A stretch of DNA of 34,591 nucleotides. Source: JALRAP01 sp046302815 (GTDB lineage Bacteria; Bacteroidota; Bacteroidia; AKYH767-A; OLB10). Of this stretch, positions 25,138 through 32,955 are shown in pieces. Both the position numbers and the translations under genes were made by a program. The notes under the pieces are model-generated. The model was not told the DNA's origin. It worked only from the letters and a program-made list of their open reading frames with translations, and did no database searches. Positions within the stretch are counted from its first letter, which is position 1. Each line of letters opens with the position of its first letter. The DNA lies in contig JBKCHO010000035.1 of assembly GCA_046302815.1 (NCBI GenBank), positions 1 to 34,591 of the forward strand. The letters run 5' to 3'.

Positions 25138-25917
25138 TTATTTGAAAAGCCGGATGGTAGCGCCTGGCGAGAAGCCAAACACCTCGTGATACGATGAATG
25201 AGCTATCAACTCCATAGATGCCAAACGAAAACCAAAAGCAAGCGAGATGGGTTCAAATCCGGATGACACACCCAATCGTATGGATAAGCGATTGGATGGA
25301 TCATAATCGGCTTGCAACACATAGTTAGGTTTATCGATGTCGTTTTTCTCGGCGCCCAACAAGATGGTTGCCTGTCGGCCAACACGCCAATGCAAAGATG
25401 TTCCAAACCACATGGGCGTACGAAGATCACGCATTGGACTTCGGTTTGGGTTATGGATAGCGAATCCTGCCATCAGTTGATCCGACATCTGCCATTGGGC
25501 ACCAAGTGCAGAGGTGAAAGCATGGCCGTTTCCATATCCATCGCCTTGCCTGATGGAATGAAGCTCCATTCTGGTGGCAATAGCCACTTCTTTGGATAGT
25601 TTTTTGGCGTAACCCAAGGCGGTGCGACTTGTATGGAACAAATCGTAACCCTCATAGGAGCAACCTAAGCCAATGGCATCATTTTTTCCAATCCTGAATG
25701 AAAGCATCGCATGAGACTCGGCCAATTCGCGCATCATCAATTTCGATGTATGGGAAAGACATGCCTCCGTGCGGTGAACAGCCAAAGTATCGGTTAACAT
25801 GAATACCGGGTTCGACATGACAGAGGCTGCTCCTTGCGTAACGGGAATCACGGCCGACCATGGTTGAGCCAGCGCGAAATCACAAAAGTAAACCAGGTAA
25901 ATAAAAAAGCGTCGCAT
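25138..25917 (-). CDS. Outer-membrane protein, PorV/PorQ-like beta-barrel candidate
   Basis: 259 residues. A hydrophobic N-terminus with a likely cleavage after ALA (about residue 17) precedes PWSAVIPVTQGAASVMSNP. This resembles the opening 'G-A-S-V-x-x-NP' of FadL/PorV/PorQ-type barrels. The rest alternates polar and apolar strands (GLGCSYEGYDLFH, GAQWQMSDQLMAGFAIHNP, ISLAFGFRL) and ends ATIRLFK. It is the first gene of a two-gene unit with the HhH-barrel protein. Whether it is a true PorV-type T9SS component or a generic barrel cannot be settled by eye. Likely cell location: outer membrane. Confidence 0.75.
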   Translation of the reverse strand: MRRFFIYLVYFCDFALAQPWSAVIPVTQGAASVMSNPVFMLTDTLAVHRTEACLSHTSKLMMRELAESHAMLSFRIGKNDAIGLGCSYEGYDLFHTSRTALGYAKKLSKEVAIATRMELHSIRQGDGYGNGHAFTSALGAQWQMSDQLMAGFAIHNPNRSPMRDLRTPMWFGTSLHWRVGRQATILLGAEKNDIDKPNYVLQADYDPSNRLSIRLGVSSGFEPISLAFGFRLASMELIAHSSYHEVFGFSPGATIRLFK

Positions 25918-26003
25918 ATAAAAAATTCAACGAGCGGCGAAAATAATTTGGAAATTGTGAATCGAGTAACTTAGCAATTGAATTAAACGCTTAATTTGAC
26001 GCT
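25918..26003. promoter_or_regulatory. Divergent promoter region, no strong boxes
   Basis: An 86-bp A/T-rich gap between divergent genes must hold promoters for both. On the plus strand TTTG, then 16 bases, then TAACTTAG approximates the Bacteroidota consensus with one mismatch and a short spacer. On the minus strand only TATTTTCG (one mismatch) was seen, without a spaced TTG. Confidence 0.3.
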
Positions 26004-27116
26004 GTGAAGAAAAAGCTATTGCTGTACAGCCTCCTGTGCTTTGTTTTAGGTATCCCCGCCAAGGGTATTGCGCAAAGCAGAGAATTCCATGTGATTGGCT
26101 ACTATGCCGGGCGCACTATTCCTCCGGATAGCTTCCAAGTAGAGCAGCTATCACATCTGATATGGTGTTTTGGACACCTGAAAGGGAATCGGCTGCATAT
26201 CGCCACTGAAAAAGACAGTATCATCATTAAACAAATGGTGGCATTGAAAAAGCGAAACCCAAAGTTAAAGGTGCTCCTCTCATTGGGAGGCTGGGGCGGA
26301 TGCGAGCCATGCTCGGATGTTTTCTCTAGCAAACAAGGGCGGGACGAATTTGCCAAATCAGCGAGGGAGTTGTGTGACTACTTCGGAACAGACGGCATTG
26401 ACCTCGATTGGGAATATCCCGTGGTAAAGGGACATCCCGGACACCCGTATAAGGAAGCCGACCGCGGCAACTTCACCGAACTTGTGAAGGCGCTACGCTC
26501 CCAGCTGAAGACCGATGCGGTCATCAGCTTTGCCGCGGGTGGATTCACAGCTTACATTGATTCCTCTATTGATTGGAAGGCTGTAATGCCCATGGTTGAT
26601 TTTGTAAATGTGATGAGCTACGACTTGGTGCACGGCTACAGCACCATCAGCGGCCATCATACCCCCCTCTACTCCACCAAGCAACAAACCGAATCTACCG
26701 ATCATGCAGTGAAGATGATGATTCGAAAGGGTGTTGAACCGAGCAAGATTGTGATAGGGGCTGCCTTTTATGGAAGGTACTTTGAAATGACCGAATCGGG
26801 TGAGACCGGATTATACCGCCCATGCCGTTTCAAGCATGCGTTCTCCTCAAAATACGCCAGCGATTCGTTGAGCACAACCAACGGGTTCGAAGTGTTTTGG
26901 GATGATGAGGCGCAAGCACCCTATGCCATCAATAAAGAACGAAGGCTGCTGGCCACCTACGACGATAAAAAATCCGTCGCCCTAAAAACAGCATATGCAT
27001 GGAAGCAAAACCTGGGTGGCATCATGTTCTGGCAGTTGTATGACGATTCATTTAAAGGCGGACTGCTTGAAACCATCAGCAACACCTTACTTAAAACCAA
27101 AGAGGGATGGAAATAA
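26004..27116 (+). CDS. Secreted GH18 chitinase-like glycoside hydrolase
   Basis: 370 residues starting at GTG. A signal peptide (KKKLLLYSLLCFVLGIPAKGIAQ, cleavage about residue 23-24) is followed by a single GH18 TIM barrel. Landmarks are FHVIGYYAGR at strand 1, LKVLLSLGGWGG (the SxGG motif), the catalytic DGIDLDWE at 130-137 with acid E137, VDFVNVMSYDL, and the terminal strand GGIMFWQLYDDS. The family hydrolyses beta-1,4-GlcNAc linkages (chitin or chitooligosaccharides, sometimes peptidoglycan or N-glycans) by substrate-assisted catalysis. No T9SS sorting domain or carbohydrate-binding module is present, so it is probably periplasmic or released. The next gene starts inside its last codons (10-base overlap). 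Confidence 0.93.
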   Translation: MKKKLLLYSLLCFVLGIPAKGIAQSREFHVIGYYAGRTIPPDSFQVEQLSHLIWCFGHLKGNRLHIATEKDSIIIKQMVALKKRNPKLKVLLSLGGWGGCEPCSDVFSSKQGRDEFAKSARELCDYFGTDGIDLDWEYPVVKGHPGHPYKEADRGNFTELVKALRSQLKTDAVISFAAGGFTAYIDSSIDWKAVMPMVDFVNVMSYDLVHGYSTISGHHTPLYSTKQQTESTDHAVKMMIRKGVEPSKIVIGAAFYGRYFEMTESGETGLYRPCRFKHAFSSKYASDSLSTTNGFEVFWDDEAQAPYAINKERRLLATYDDKKSVALKTAYAWKQNLGGIMFWQLYDDSFKGGLLETISNTLLKTKEGWK

Positions 27117-27436
27117 TCATACTTGGAATTACGGGACCCTTGTTCATCTTATTGGGATATTACTTCTCCAAGTTCCCTCCCAAAAAAATCAACAACATTT
27201 ACGGCTACCGAACGCCACGCTCGATGAAATCGCAGGAAGCATGGGACTTTGCACAGGTGTATGGAGCGAAGAAAATGATGCTGGCTGGATTGATCATGTT
27301 GGTAGCAGGCATATTGCTTTTAACTTTCAATCTAACCGAAAACATTGCAGCAGTCTTATCCATCAGTATACTGCTTGGATCAGCTATTTGGATGATTGTG
27401 GTTACGGAAAGGGAGTTGAAGAGACGCTTTAAATAG
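27107..27436 (+). CDS. SdpI-family small membrane protein
   Basis: 109 residues with three hydrophobic segments (about 2-20, 55-73, 80-98). The diagnostic stretch is PKKINNIYGYRTPRSMKSQEAWDFAQVYGAKKM, matching the SdpI/YfhL 'YGYRTPRS...WxxAQ' signature. The founding member, Bacillus SdpI, gives immunity to the toxin SdpC and senses it. Most homologues elsewhere are uncharacterised, so immunity should not be assumed. The start codon lies 10 bases before the end of the chitinase gene, so the two are translationally coupled. A weak terminator follows. Confidence 0.85.
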   Translation: MEIIILGITGPLFILLGYYFSKFPPKKINNIYGYRTPRSMKSQEAWDFAQVYGAKKMMLAGLIMLVAGILLLTFNLTENIAAVLSISILLGSAIWMIVVTERELKRRFK

Positions 27437-27654
27437 ACAACCCCATCGTCAACACGATTTTTTAACAATAGGGAAATAATGCCCTAAAACAGACACGCTT
27501 ATTTTGTAGCGTGAAAATAAACCTAGCATTCAAGTTTATTGCTTTTCTAAATGACTTAATCAAGTCATATCACCTACTTCACCCTCTTTCATTTCTTTTC
27601 AAAAGAAACTTCGGGTCCGGATTTGGCCTGCGAACTCGAACCAATTAAATCACG
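27437..27654. promoter_or_regulatory. 218-bp intergenic region with a series of inverted repeats
   Basis: Besides the terminator candidate, it holds TAGGG/CCCTA around an 8-base loop (27469-27486), CACGCT/AGCGTG (27494-27499 / 27508-27513), the perfect 7-bp inverted repeat ATGACTTAATCAAGTCAT (27551-27568), and the 17-base palindrome TTTCTTTTCAAAAGAAA (27592-27608). No exact TAnnTTTG box was found; TTATTTTG (27499-27506) in the loop of the second hairpin is one base off. The promoter of the phosphoesterase operon should be here, and the repeats may be operators. Confidence 0.4.
27445..27463 (+). terminator. Possible rho-independent terminator after the chitinase-SdpI unit
   Basis: Stem ATCGT (27445-27449) / ACGAT (27454-27458) with a CAAC loop, followed by a run of T to 27463. 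The stem is short (5 bp, 2 G/C pairs) but the position 8 bases after a stop codon is right. Confidence 0.45.
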
Positions 27655-28530
27655 ATGAATCACAAAGAGGCAAAGAAAAGAAGGGTTGACATAGTTGTGA
27701 TTTCGGATATCCACCTGGGCACCTATGGATGCCATGCCAAAGAGCTGCTCCGATACATGAAAAGCATCAAGCCCAAGCAAGTGATCTTGAATGGTGACAT
27801 CATTGATATCTGGCAATTTTCAAAATCCTATTGGCCTAAAGCACACATGCAAGTCGTTCGACAAATCATCAAGTGGGCCTCAAAAGGGACGCAAGTCCAC
27901 TACCTTACTGGCAATCATGACGAACTGCTCAGGCGATTCGTAGGAATGGAACTTGGCTCGTTAAGGATTGCGAACAAACTGATCCTGGAGCTTCAGGGAA
28001 AAAAGGTGTGGTTTTTCCATGGCGATGTATTTGATGTAACCATGCAGCATGCCAAATGGTTGACGCGCGTCGGGTCGTTCGGTTACGACCTACTCATATA
28101 CATCAACGCCTTTTGCAATTGGATGTTGACCCGATTAGGACGTGAAAAGATATCACTTTCGAAAAAGATAAAAAACAGTGTAAAACAAGCGGTGAAATTC
28201 ATCAATAGTTTTGAAGACACTGCCGCCGGTATCGCCATCGAAAACGGATATGACATGGTGGTTTGTGGACACATCCATCACCCTGAGATGAAAACCATAA
28301 CCAATGCATCAGGTAGCGTAAGATACCTCAATTCGGGCGATTGGGTCGAGAACCTAACTGCATTGGAGTATCACAAGGGAGCATGGACATTGTTCCGTTA
28401 CCGGGATCACGACATCGATGATGAGGAGCAAGAAGAACATGCTGATGACCGAATGGCATCAGCCAACCAAAACGAATTATTCAACATGATGATGATGGAA
28501 ATGTCCATCGAAATGAAATCCAACCAATGA
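27655..28530 (+). CDS. LpxH-like metallophosphoesterase (UDP-2,3-diacylglucosamine diphosphatase family)
   Basis: 291 residues, calcineurin-like phosphoesterase fold. Metal ligands are visible in order: SDIHLG (D18, H20), NGDIID (D48), GNHDE (N87, H88), FHGDVFD (H122, D124) and GHIHHPE (H206, H208). The insert and overall length match the family annotated as UDP-2,3-diacylglucosamine diphosphatase-like, which in lipid A synthesis cleaves UDP-diacylglucosamine to lipid X. The acidic, Met-rich tail (about 258-291) is not part of the domain. The gene overlaps the following glycosyltransferase by 4 bases (ATGA). The coupling to a glycosyltransferase suggests a role in glycolipid assembly, but whether it is the true LpxH or a relative acting on another UDP-lipid cannot be decided here. 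Confidence 0.88.
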   Translation: MNHKEAKKRRVDIVVISDIHLGTYGCHAKELLRYMKSIKPKQVILNGDIIDIWQFSKSYWPKAHMQVVRQIIKWASKGTQVHYLTGNHDELLRRFVGMELGSLRIANKLILELQGKKVWFFHGDVFDVTMQHAKWLTRVGSFGYDLLIYINAFCNWMLTRLGREKISLSKKIKNSVKQAVKFINSFEDTAAGIAIENGYDMVVCGHIHHPEMKTITNASGSVRYLNSGDWVENLTALEYHKGAWTLFRYRDHDIDDEEQEEHADDRMASANQNELFNMMMMEMSIEMKSNQ

Positions 28531-29561
28531 AAATCCTATACGGAATACAAGGAACCGGCAACGGCCACGTGACTAGGTCGATTGAAATCATCCAAGAGCT
28601 TAGAAAACATGCCGACGTTGAGGTGCTGATTAGTGGCGAACAATATGAAGTACAACTTCCATTCGAACCGGAATATCGGATGAAAGGCCTGTATTTTGTT
28701 TTTGGCAAAAGTGGTGGTATTGATTTCTGGCAGACCTACAAACGGATCAAGACATTCAGATTGATCAAAGAGATTCGGACATTCAATGTAAAAAAGTATG
28801 ATCTGGTCATATCAGATTTCGAACCGATCACAGCCTGGTCGGCCCGGTTGCATGGGGTGAAGTGCATTGGTCTCAGCAATCAGGCGGCAACCTTGCACCC
28901 AAATGCACCCAAACCCAGAAGCGGTGATGCATTGGGTAAATTCATCATTGAACATTATGCGCCCACCGAAGATCAATACGGTTTTCATTTCAAATCATTA
29001 AGTGACACCATTTTCACACCCATTATCCGCAAGGAGATTCGAAGTGCACCCATTTCCAACAAAGGCCACATAACGGTGTATCTACCCTCGTATGACGATG
29101 AAAAAATCTGCAAAAAGCTCAATCGTTTCGAATCGACCCAATGGCAGGTGTTTTCCAAGCATTGCAAGAAACCCTATATGGAAGGAAATGTAGTCGTTAG
29201 ACCAATTGAGGGTAAACGATTTTTGGAAAGCATGGCCACCTCCAACGGTGTGTTGTGCAATGCAGGCTTCGGAACCACATCAGAGGCGTTATACTTGGGC
29301 AAGAAATTGATGGTCATCCCTATGAAAAAGCAGTTCGAACAGCACTGTAACGCGGCTATGCTTGAAGAGATGGGCGTTTCCACGATGAAAAGCATGAAGA
29401 AAAAACATTTTGACAAGTTGGAAGATTGGTTGATAAACGGCAAACCGGTATCGGTCCATTATCCCGACCAAACCGGGTTCATTGTCCAACGGATTTTAAA
29501 CAAACACATCTCTCGGTTCATTCAACCTGCAAGAGAGTATATATCTTTGGCAACCGCTTAA
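28527..29561 (+). CDS. MurG/GT28-like glycosyltransferase
   Basis: 344 residues, GT-B fold. The N-terminal glycine-rich loop GTGNGHVTRS (9-18) matches the acceptor-side loop of MurG and diacylglycerol glucosyltransferases. The C-terminal nucleotide-sugar site is recognisable in NAGFGTTSEALYLGKK (245-260), followed by MVIPMKKQFEQHCNAAMLEEMG. Such enzymes move GlcNAc or glucose from UDP-sugar to lipid acceptors at the inner membrane. It is translationally coupled to the LpxH-like phosphoesterase and followed 36 bases later by a GH1 beta-glucosidase. The acceptor and sugar are unknown. Confidence 0.85.
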   Translation: MKILYGIQGTGNGHVTRSIEIIQELRKHADVEVLISGEQYEVQLPFEPEYRMKGLYFVFGKSGGIDFWQTYKRIKTFRLIKEIRTFNVKKYDLVISDFEPITAWSARLHGVKCIGLSNQAATLHPNAPKPRSGDALGKFIIEHYAPTEDQYGFHFKSLSDTIFTPIIRKEIRSAPISNKGHITVYLPSYDDEKICKKLNRFESTQWQVFSKHCKKPYMEGNVVVRPIEGKRFLESMATSNGVLCNAGFGTTSEALYLGKKLMVIPMKKQFEQHCNAAMLEEMGVSTMKSMKKKHFDKLEDWLINGKPVSVHYPDQTGFIVQRILNKHISRFIQPAREYISLATA

Positions 29562-29597
29562 AAGGAAATCCATCTTTTTCATGCGGATTCAATTGCC

Positions 29598-30932
29598 GTG
29601 ATAAACCAACCATTCATATGGGGAGTCTCCGCTTCAGCTGCTCAAACGGAGGGCGCATCGCTTGCCGATGGAAAAGGATTATCGATATGGGACACCTTTT
29701 GCAAAAAAAAGCGGAAAATAGCAGATCAATCGACTCTGGAGCCTGGAACCGATTTTTATCATCGCTTTGGCGAAGACCTGGACCTTGTACAAGATCTGAA
29801 AATCCCAAACTTTCGATTTTCCATAAGCTGGCCACGAGTCATTCCGGAGGGTATTGGTCAAATCAACCATAAGGGTATTGATTTTTACGACAGGTTGGTT
29901 GATGGTTGTTTGCAAAGAGGCATCACCCCTTGGATCACACTTTACCATTGGGATTTGCCGCATAGCTTGGAAGTGAAGGGAGGTTGGACCAACCGGGAGG
30001 TGATTGATTGGTTCGAGAACTATGTGAATGTTTGCACCACGCGACTAGGTGATCGGGTCAGGAATTGGATGGTATTGAATGAACCCATGGCTTATTGTGG
30101 GGCTGGTTATTTTTTAGGTATGCATGCGCCTGGTCGTTCCGGCATAAAGCCGTTTGTAAAAGCAGCCCTTCATACTTCGCTTAGTTTATCGCGTGGAGCG
30201 GATGTAGTGAGGCGAAATGTAACCCAAGCCAATATCGGCTCCACCTTCAGCATGTCGGATGTGGAGCCATTAACCGATTCCGACAAGGATCAGCTGGCAG
30301 CAGCCAAGGTTGATGATTTACTGAATCGTTTTTTTCTGTATCCCGCACTGGGCAAAGGATATCCGCTGAAGCGGTTGAAATTCCTCCATTCGATAACAGA
30401 CCATATGCAGCCCGGCGATGAAAACAAGTTGAAAGCCGATTTGGATTTCATCGGACTACAGAACTACACGCGAGAGGTAGTCAAGCATTCTTGGATCACA
30501 CCTTATATTAAAGCATCGCTGATCAGTGCGAAAAAGCGCAACGCGCCTTACACCGAAATGGGTTGGGAAGTTTGGCCTGATAGCATCTACAAGTCTATCG
30601 CCAAGGTATGCTCCATCCCAAATGTTCCACCGGTTATTGTAACCGAAAACGGCGCCGCATTTGTAGATACAGTAGATGAGAACGGTAGCGTGAATGACAT
30701 CAAACGACTTTATTACTTGCGCGACCATATTAATATGGTGATGAAAGCGAAGTCGGATGGATACGATGTGAGAGGATATTTTGTTTGGTCTTTGACCGAC
30801 AACTTTGAATGGGCTGAGGGATATAGACCTCGATTTGGTTTAGTACATATCGATTACGAAAACAACCTGAAACGCACCATAAAAACCAGCGGGCGCTGGT
30901 ACGGAAACCTGATTCAAATGAACGGCAAGTGA
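29598..30932 (+). CDS. GH1 beta-glucosidase
   Basis: 444 residues, retaining glycoside hydrolase family 1, starting at GTG. The N-terminal GH1 signature FIWGVSASAAQTEG is present. The acid/base E162 lies in LNEP and the nucleophile E350 in VTENGAAF. Substrate-site residues occur in ISWPRVIP, YHWDLPHSLE, and in SLTDNFEWAEGYRPRFGLVHID near the end. No signal peptide is present, so it should act in the cytoplasm on beta-glucosides or related oligosaccharides. It lies 36 bases after the MurG-like glycosyltransferase and probably shares its transcript. Its 3' end faces purE across 11 bases. Confidence 0.94.
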   Translation: MINQPFIWGVSASAAQTEGASLADGKGLSIWDTFCKKKRKIADQSTLEPGTDFYHRFGEDLDLVQDLKIPNFRFSISWPRVIPEGIGQINHKGIDFYDRLVDGCLQRGITPWITLYHWDLPHSLEVKGGWTNREVIDWFENYVNVCTTRLGDRVRNWMVLNEPMAYCGAGYFLGMHAPGRSGIKPFVKAALHTSLSLSRGADVVRRNVTQANIGSTFSMSDVEPLTDSDKDQLAAAKVDDLLNRFFLYPALGKGYPLKRLKFLHSITDHMQPGDENKLKADLDFIGLQNYTREVVKHSWITPYIKASLISAKKRNAPYTEMGWEVWPDSIYKSIAKVCSIPNVPPVIVTENGAAFVDTVDENGSVNDIKRLYYLRDHINMVMKAKSDGYDVRGYFVWSLTDNFEWAEGYRPRFGLVHIDYENNLKRTIKTSGRWYGNLIQMNGK

Positions 30933-30943
30933 ACTAGATCTGG

Positions 30944-31459
30944 TTACTGCTTTTTCTTCAGCTCCTTGTCTGATTTGATCACCTTTTCCTTCAGTCCCTC
31001 TTTGAATGCAGCCACCTTTTTACGGATTCGCGCATCGGAGGCACCGAGTATCTGTGCAGCCAGGATTCCGGCGTTCTGTGCGGCATTGAGTGCCACTGTG
31101 GCAACAGGAACACCGTTGGGCATCTGAAGAATGGAAAGCACCGAGTCCCAACCATCAATCGAGTTGCTCGACTTCACAGGAACGCCAATCACGGGTAGCG
31201 GTGTAATGGACGCCACCATCCCCGGAAGGTGAGCAGCCCCACCCGCACCGGCAATGATGACGCGGATACCACGGTCTGCCGCATCCTTGGCATATTCGAA
31301 CATGCGTTGGGGAGTGCGGTGTGCCGACACCACGGAGATTTCGTGGGCAACACCTAACTCGGTTAATATATCAGCAGCCGCTTGCATGACCGTCAAATCG
31401 GAACTGCTGCCCATGATGATGCCGACAAGCGGAGATTTTAAAGAGGACTTGGATGGCAT
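30944..31459 (-). CDS. purE: N5-carboxyaminoimidazole ribonucleotide mutase
   Basis: 171-residue class I PurE. It converts N5-CAIR to CAIR in purine synthesis, using the product of PurK encoded just upstream. Motifs: VGIIMGSSSDL (12-22), SAHRTP (45-50) with the catalytic His, and GAGGAAHLPGM (71-81). Class I is supported by the companion PurK gene. A short Lys-rich tail follows the domain. The operon order is purK then purE on the minus strand with a 91-bp gap, longer than most gaps in this window. Confidence 0.96.
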   Translation of the reverse strand: MPSKSSLKSPLVGIIMGSSSDLTVMQAAADILTELGVAHEISVVSAHRTPQRMFEYAKDAADRGIRVIIAGAGGAAHLPGMVASITPLPVIGVPVKSSNSIDGWDSVLSILQMPNGVPVATVALNAAQNAGILAAQILGASDARIRKKVAAFKEGLKEKVIKSDKELKKKQ

Positions 31460-31503
31460 ATATTACTGATTTAATTTAATAACTGTTTTAAAATCGGGAG
31501 TAA

Positions 31504-31517
31504 CAAGTTACAAGTTA
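31504..31517. repeat. Tandem 7-bp duplication in purK-purE spacer
   Basis: CAAGTTA occurs twice in tandem (31504-31510, 31511-31517) in the 91-bp spacer between purK and purE. It looks like a small slippage repeat; no function is evident. Confidence 0.5.
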
Positions 31518-31550
31518 TTATTCTAATCAACTATTCGTACTTCTCACCTG

Positions 31551-32792
31551 TCACTTTCCACCCTTCGACAGGCTCAGGGCGGCGCTTGTTACTTTTACCA
31601 TATCTTTTACCTTCCTAGCCTTCTCCTTCGCTTCCTCAATCGTATTTGCGGTAACGGTAATGTGGCCCATTTTGCGGAAAGGTTTGGTGGTTTTCTTTCC
31701 GTAGAGATGTAAGTAGGCCCCATCCAAACGCATGAGTTCTTCCAATCCTTCGTACACCGCCGGGCCGGTAAATCCTTTTTCGCCCAACAGGTTCACCATT
31801 ACAGCAGGCTTGATGATGGATGTATCGCCTGGAGGCAATCCTAAGATGGCACGCAGGTGTTGTTCGTATTGTGAAACGGTATTGCCTTCGATGGTCTGAT
31901 GTCCGCTGTTGTGTGGTCGGGGCGCCACCTCATTCACGAGTAGTTCACCCTTACGGGAGATGAACATTTCGACGGCAAGCAATCCCACCATCTCCATCTT
32001 TTCGATCACTTGACGCGCAATGCGGATGGCTTCCTGCTCAATCGATGCATCTACTTCAGCTGGTGAGAACAGAAACTCCACCAGGTTCGCTTCGGGATTG
32101 AACTCCATCCCCACTACGGGAAAATGGCTCAATTCGCCCTGCTCATTGCGGGAAACGATGACAGATATTTCCTGTTGCAAATCCACTTTGCGTTCAATCA
32201 CCGATGGTTCGTCGAATGCGGAAGCAACGGCGTCTAAATTGTTCAAGGGCATCACTCCACGACCATCGTAGCCCGATGTGCGTAGCTTCTGCATCACGGG
32301 GAATATATCGGGGAAGTTGGAGATTTCATTCTTGTTGGAAACCAAACGGAACTCCGAAGTAGGTATGCTGTTGATGCGATAGAATTCCTTCTGCAGTCCT
32401 TTGTCTTGGATGATGCGCAAAACACGAGGCTGTGGAAAAACCTTCTTCCCCATCTTCTCCAATTCTTCCAAGGCATCCACATTGACATGTTCGATCTCAA
32501 CGGTGATCACATCGCAGTTGGCGCCAAAGCGCATCACATCCTCATAGCTCTTGAAATCGCCTTGCTGGAATCCGGCACAAATGGTGCTGCAAGGTGCATG
32601 GTCATCGGGATCCATCACTGCCACATCGATGTTGAAGTCGATGGCTTTCTGAATGAACATGCGTCCAAGTTGTCCGCCGCCCAACACGCCAACGCGTACT
32701 CCCAAAGGGTTCTGTTTCGGACTATTCGTTTTAGGAGTATCATCAAAACTGAATACCCCTACACTGATTCCCTTGGCGTTCTTACTTGGCAT
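31551..32792 (-). CDS. purK: N5-carboxyaminoimidazole ribonucleotide synthase
   Basis: 413-residue ATP-grasp enzyme. It makes N5-CAIR from AIR, bicarbonate and ATP, feeding PurE. The N-terminal pre-ATP-grasp motif is GVLGGGQLGRM (35-45). ATP-grasp features include KLRTSGYDGRGV, IERKVDLQQEISVIV and VNEVAPRPHNSGH, the last with metal ligands. Two oddities: an unusual ~30-residue polar extension before the first strand, and a C-terminus (ALSLSKGGK) encoded by a REP-like repeat that supplies the last codons and probably displaced the original stop. A near-perfect promoter lies 20 bases upstream of the start codon. Confidence 0.95.
   Translation of the reverse strand: MPSKNAKGISVGVFSFDDTPKTNSPKQNPLGVRVGVLGGGQLGRMFIQKAIDFNIDVAVMDPDDHAPCSTICAGFQQGDFKSYEDVMRFGANCDVITVEIEHVNVDALEELEKMGKKVFPQPRVLRIIQDKGLQKEFYRINSIPTSEFRLVSNKNEISNFPDIFPVMQKLRTSGYDGRGVMPLNNLDAVASAFDEPSVIERKVDLQQEISVIVSRNEQGELSHFPVVGMEFNPEANLVEFLFSPAEVDASIEQEAIRIARQVIEKMEMVGLLAVEMFISRKGELLVNEVAPRPHNSGHQTIEGNTVSQYEQHLRAILGLPPGDTSIIKPAVMVNLLGEKGFTGPAVYEGLEELMRLDGAYLHLYGKKTTKPFRKMGHITVTANTIEEAKEKARKVKDMVKVTSAALSLSKGGK
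31561..31579. repeat. REP-like imperfect palindrome overlapping the 3' end of purK
   Basis: CCCTTCGACAGGCTCAGGG is an imperfect palindrome (outer CCCT/AGGG arms). I recognise it as a short repeat dispersed in many bacterial genomes, where it typically encodes LSLSKG or its reverse when it enters genes. Here it is translated on the minus strand as ALSLSKG at the PurK C-terminus. One copy was seen in this window. Confidence 0.6.
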
Positions 32793-32811
32793 GATTGCTT
32801 TTGGATTGAGA

Positions 32812-32844
32812 CAAAATTAACCAATGCGCTGAAGCCATCCCAAA
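32812..32844 (-). promoter_or_regulatory. Bacteroidota-type promoter of the purK-purE operon
   Basis: On the minus strand TTTG (32844-32841), a 21-base spacer, and TAATTTTG (32819-32812) match TTG-N17..23-TAnnTTTG exactly. The start codon of purK is at 32792, leaving a leader of roughly 12 bases. Confidence 0.7.
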
Positions 32845-32955
32845 CAAGATTACAGAGAGCTGTATATCAAATTGTTAAAATGATCAAAAAGGGGGTTGCT
32901 TCCATTTGGCAATCGCTTCTTATCTTGCAGCCTCATTCTACAATTGCTGCCATTT

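Noticed and set aside
32896..32955. 20-residue hydrophobic N-terminal extension on hypoxanthine phosphoribosyltransferase, resembling a signal peptide
   Set aside because: The enzyme is cytoplasmic, ATG at 32956 gives the usual length, and the extension overlaps the presumed promoter region.
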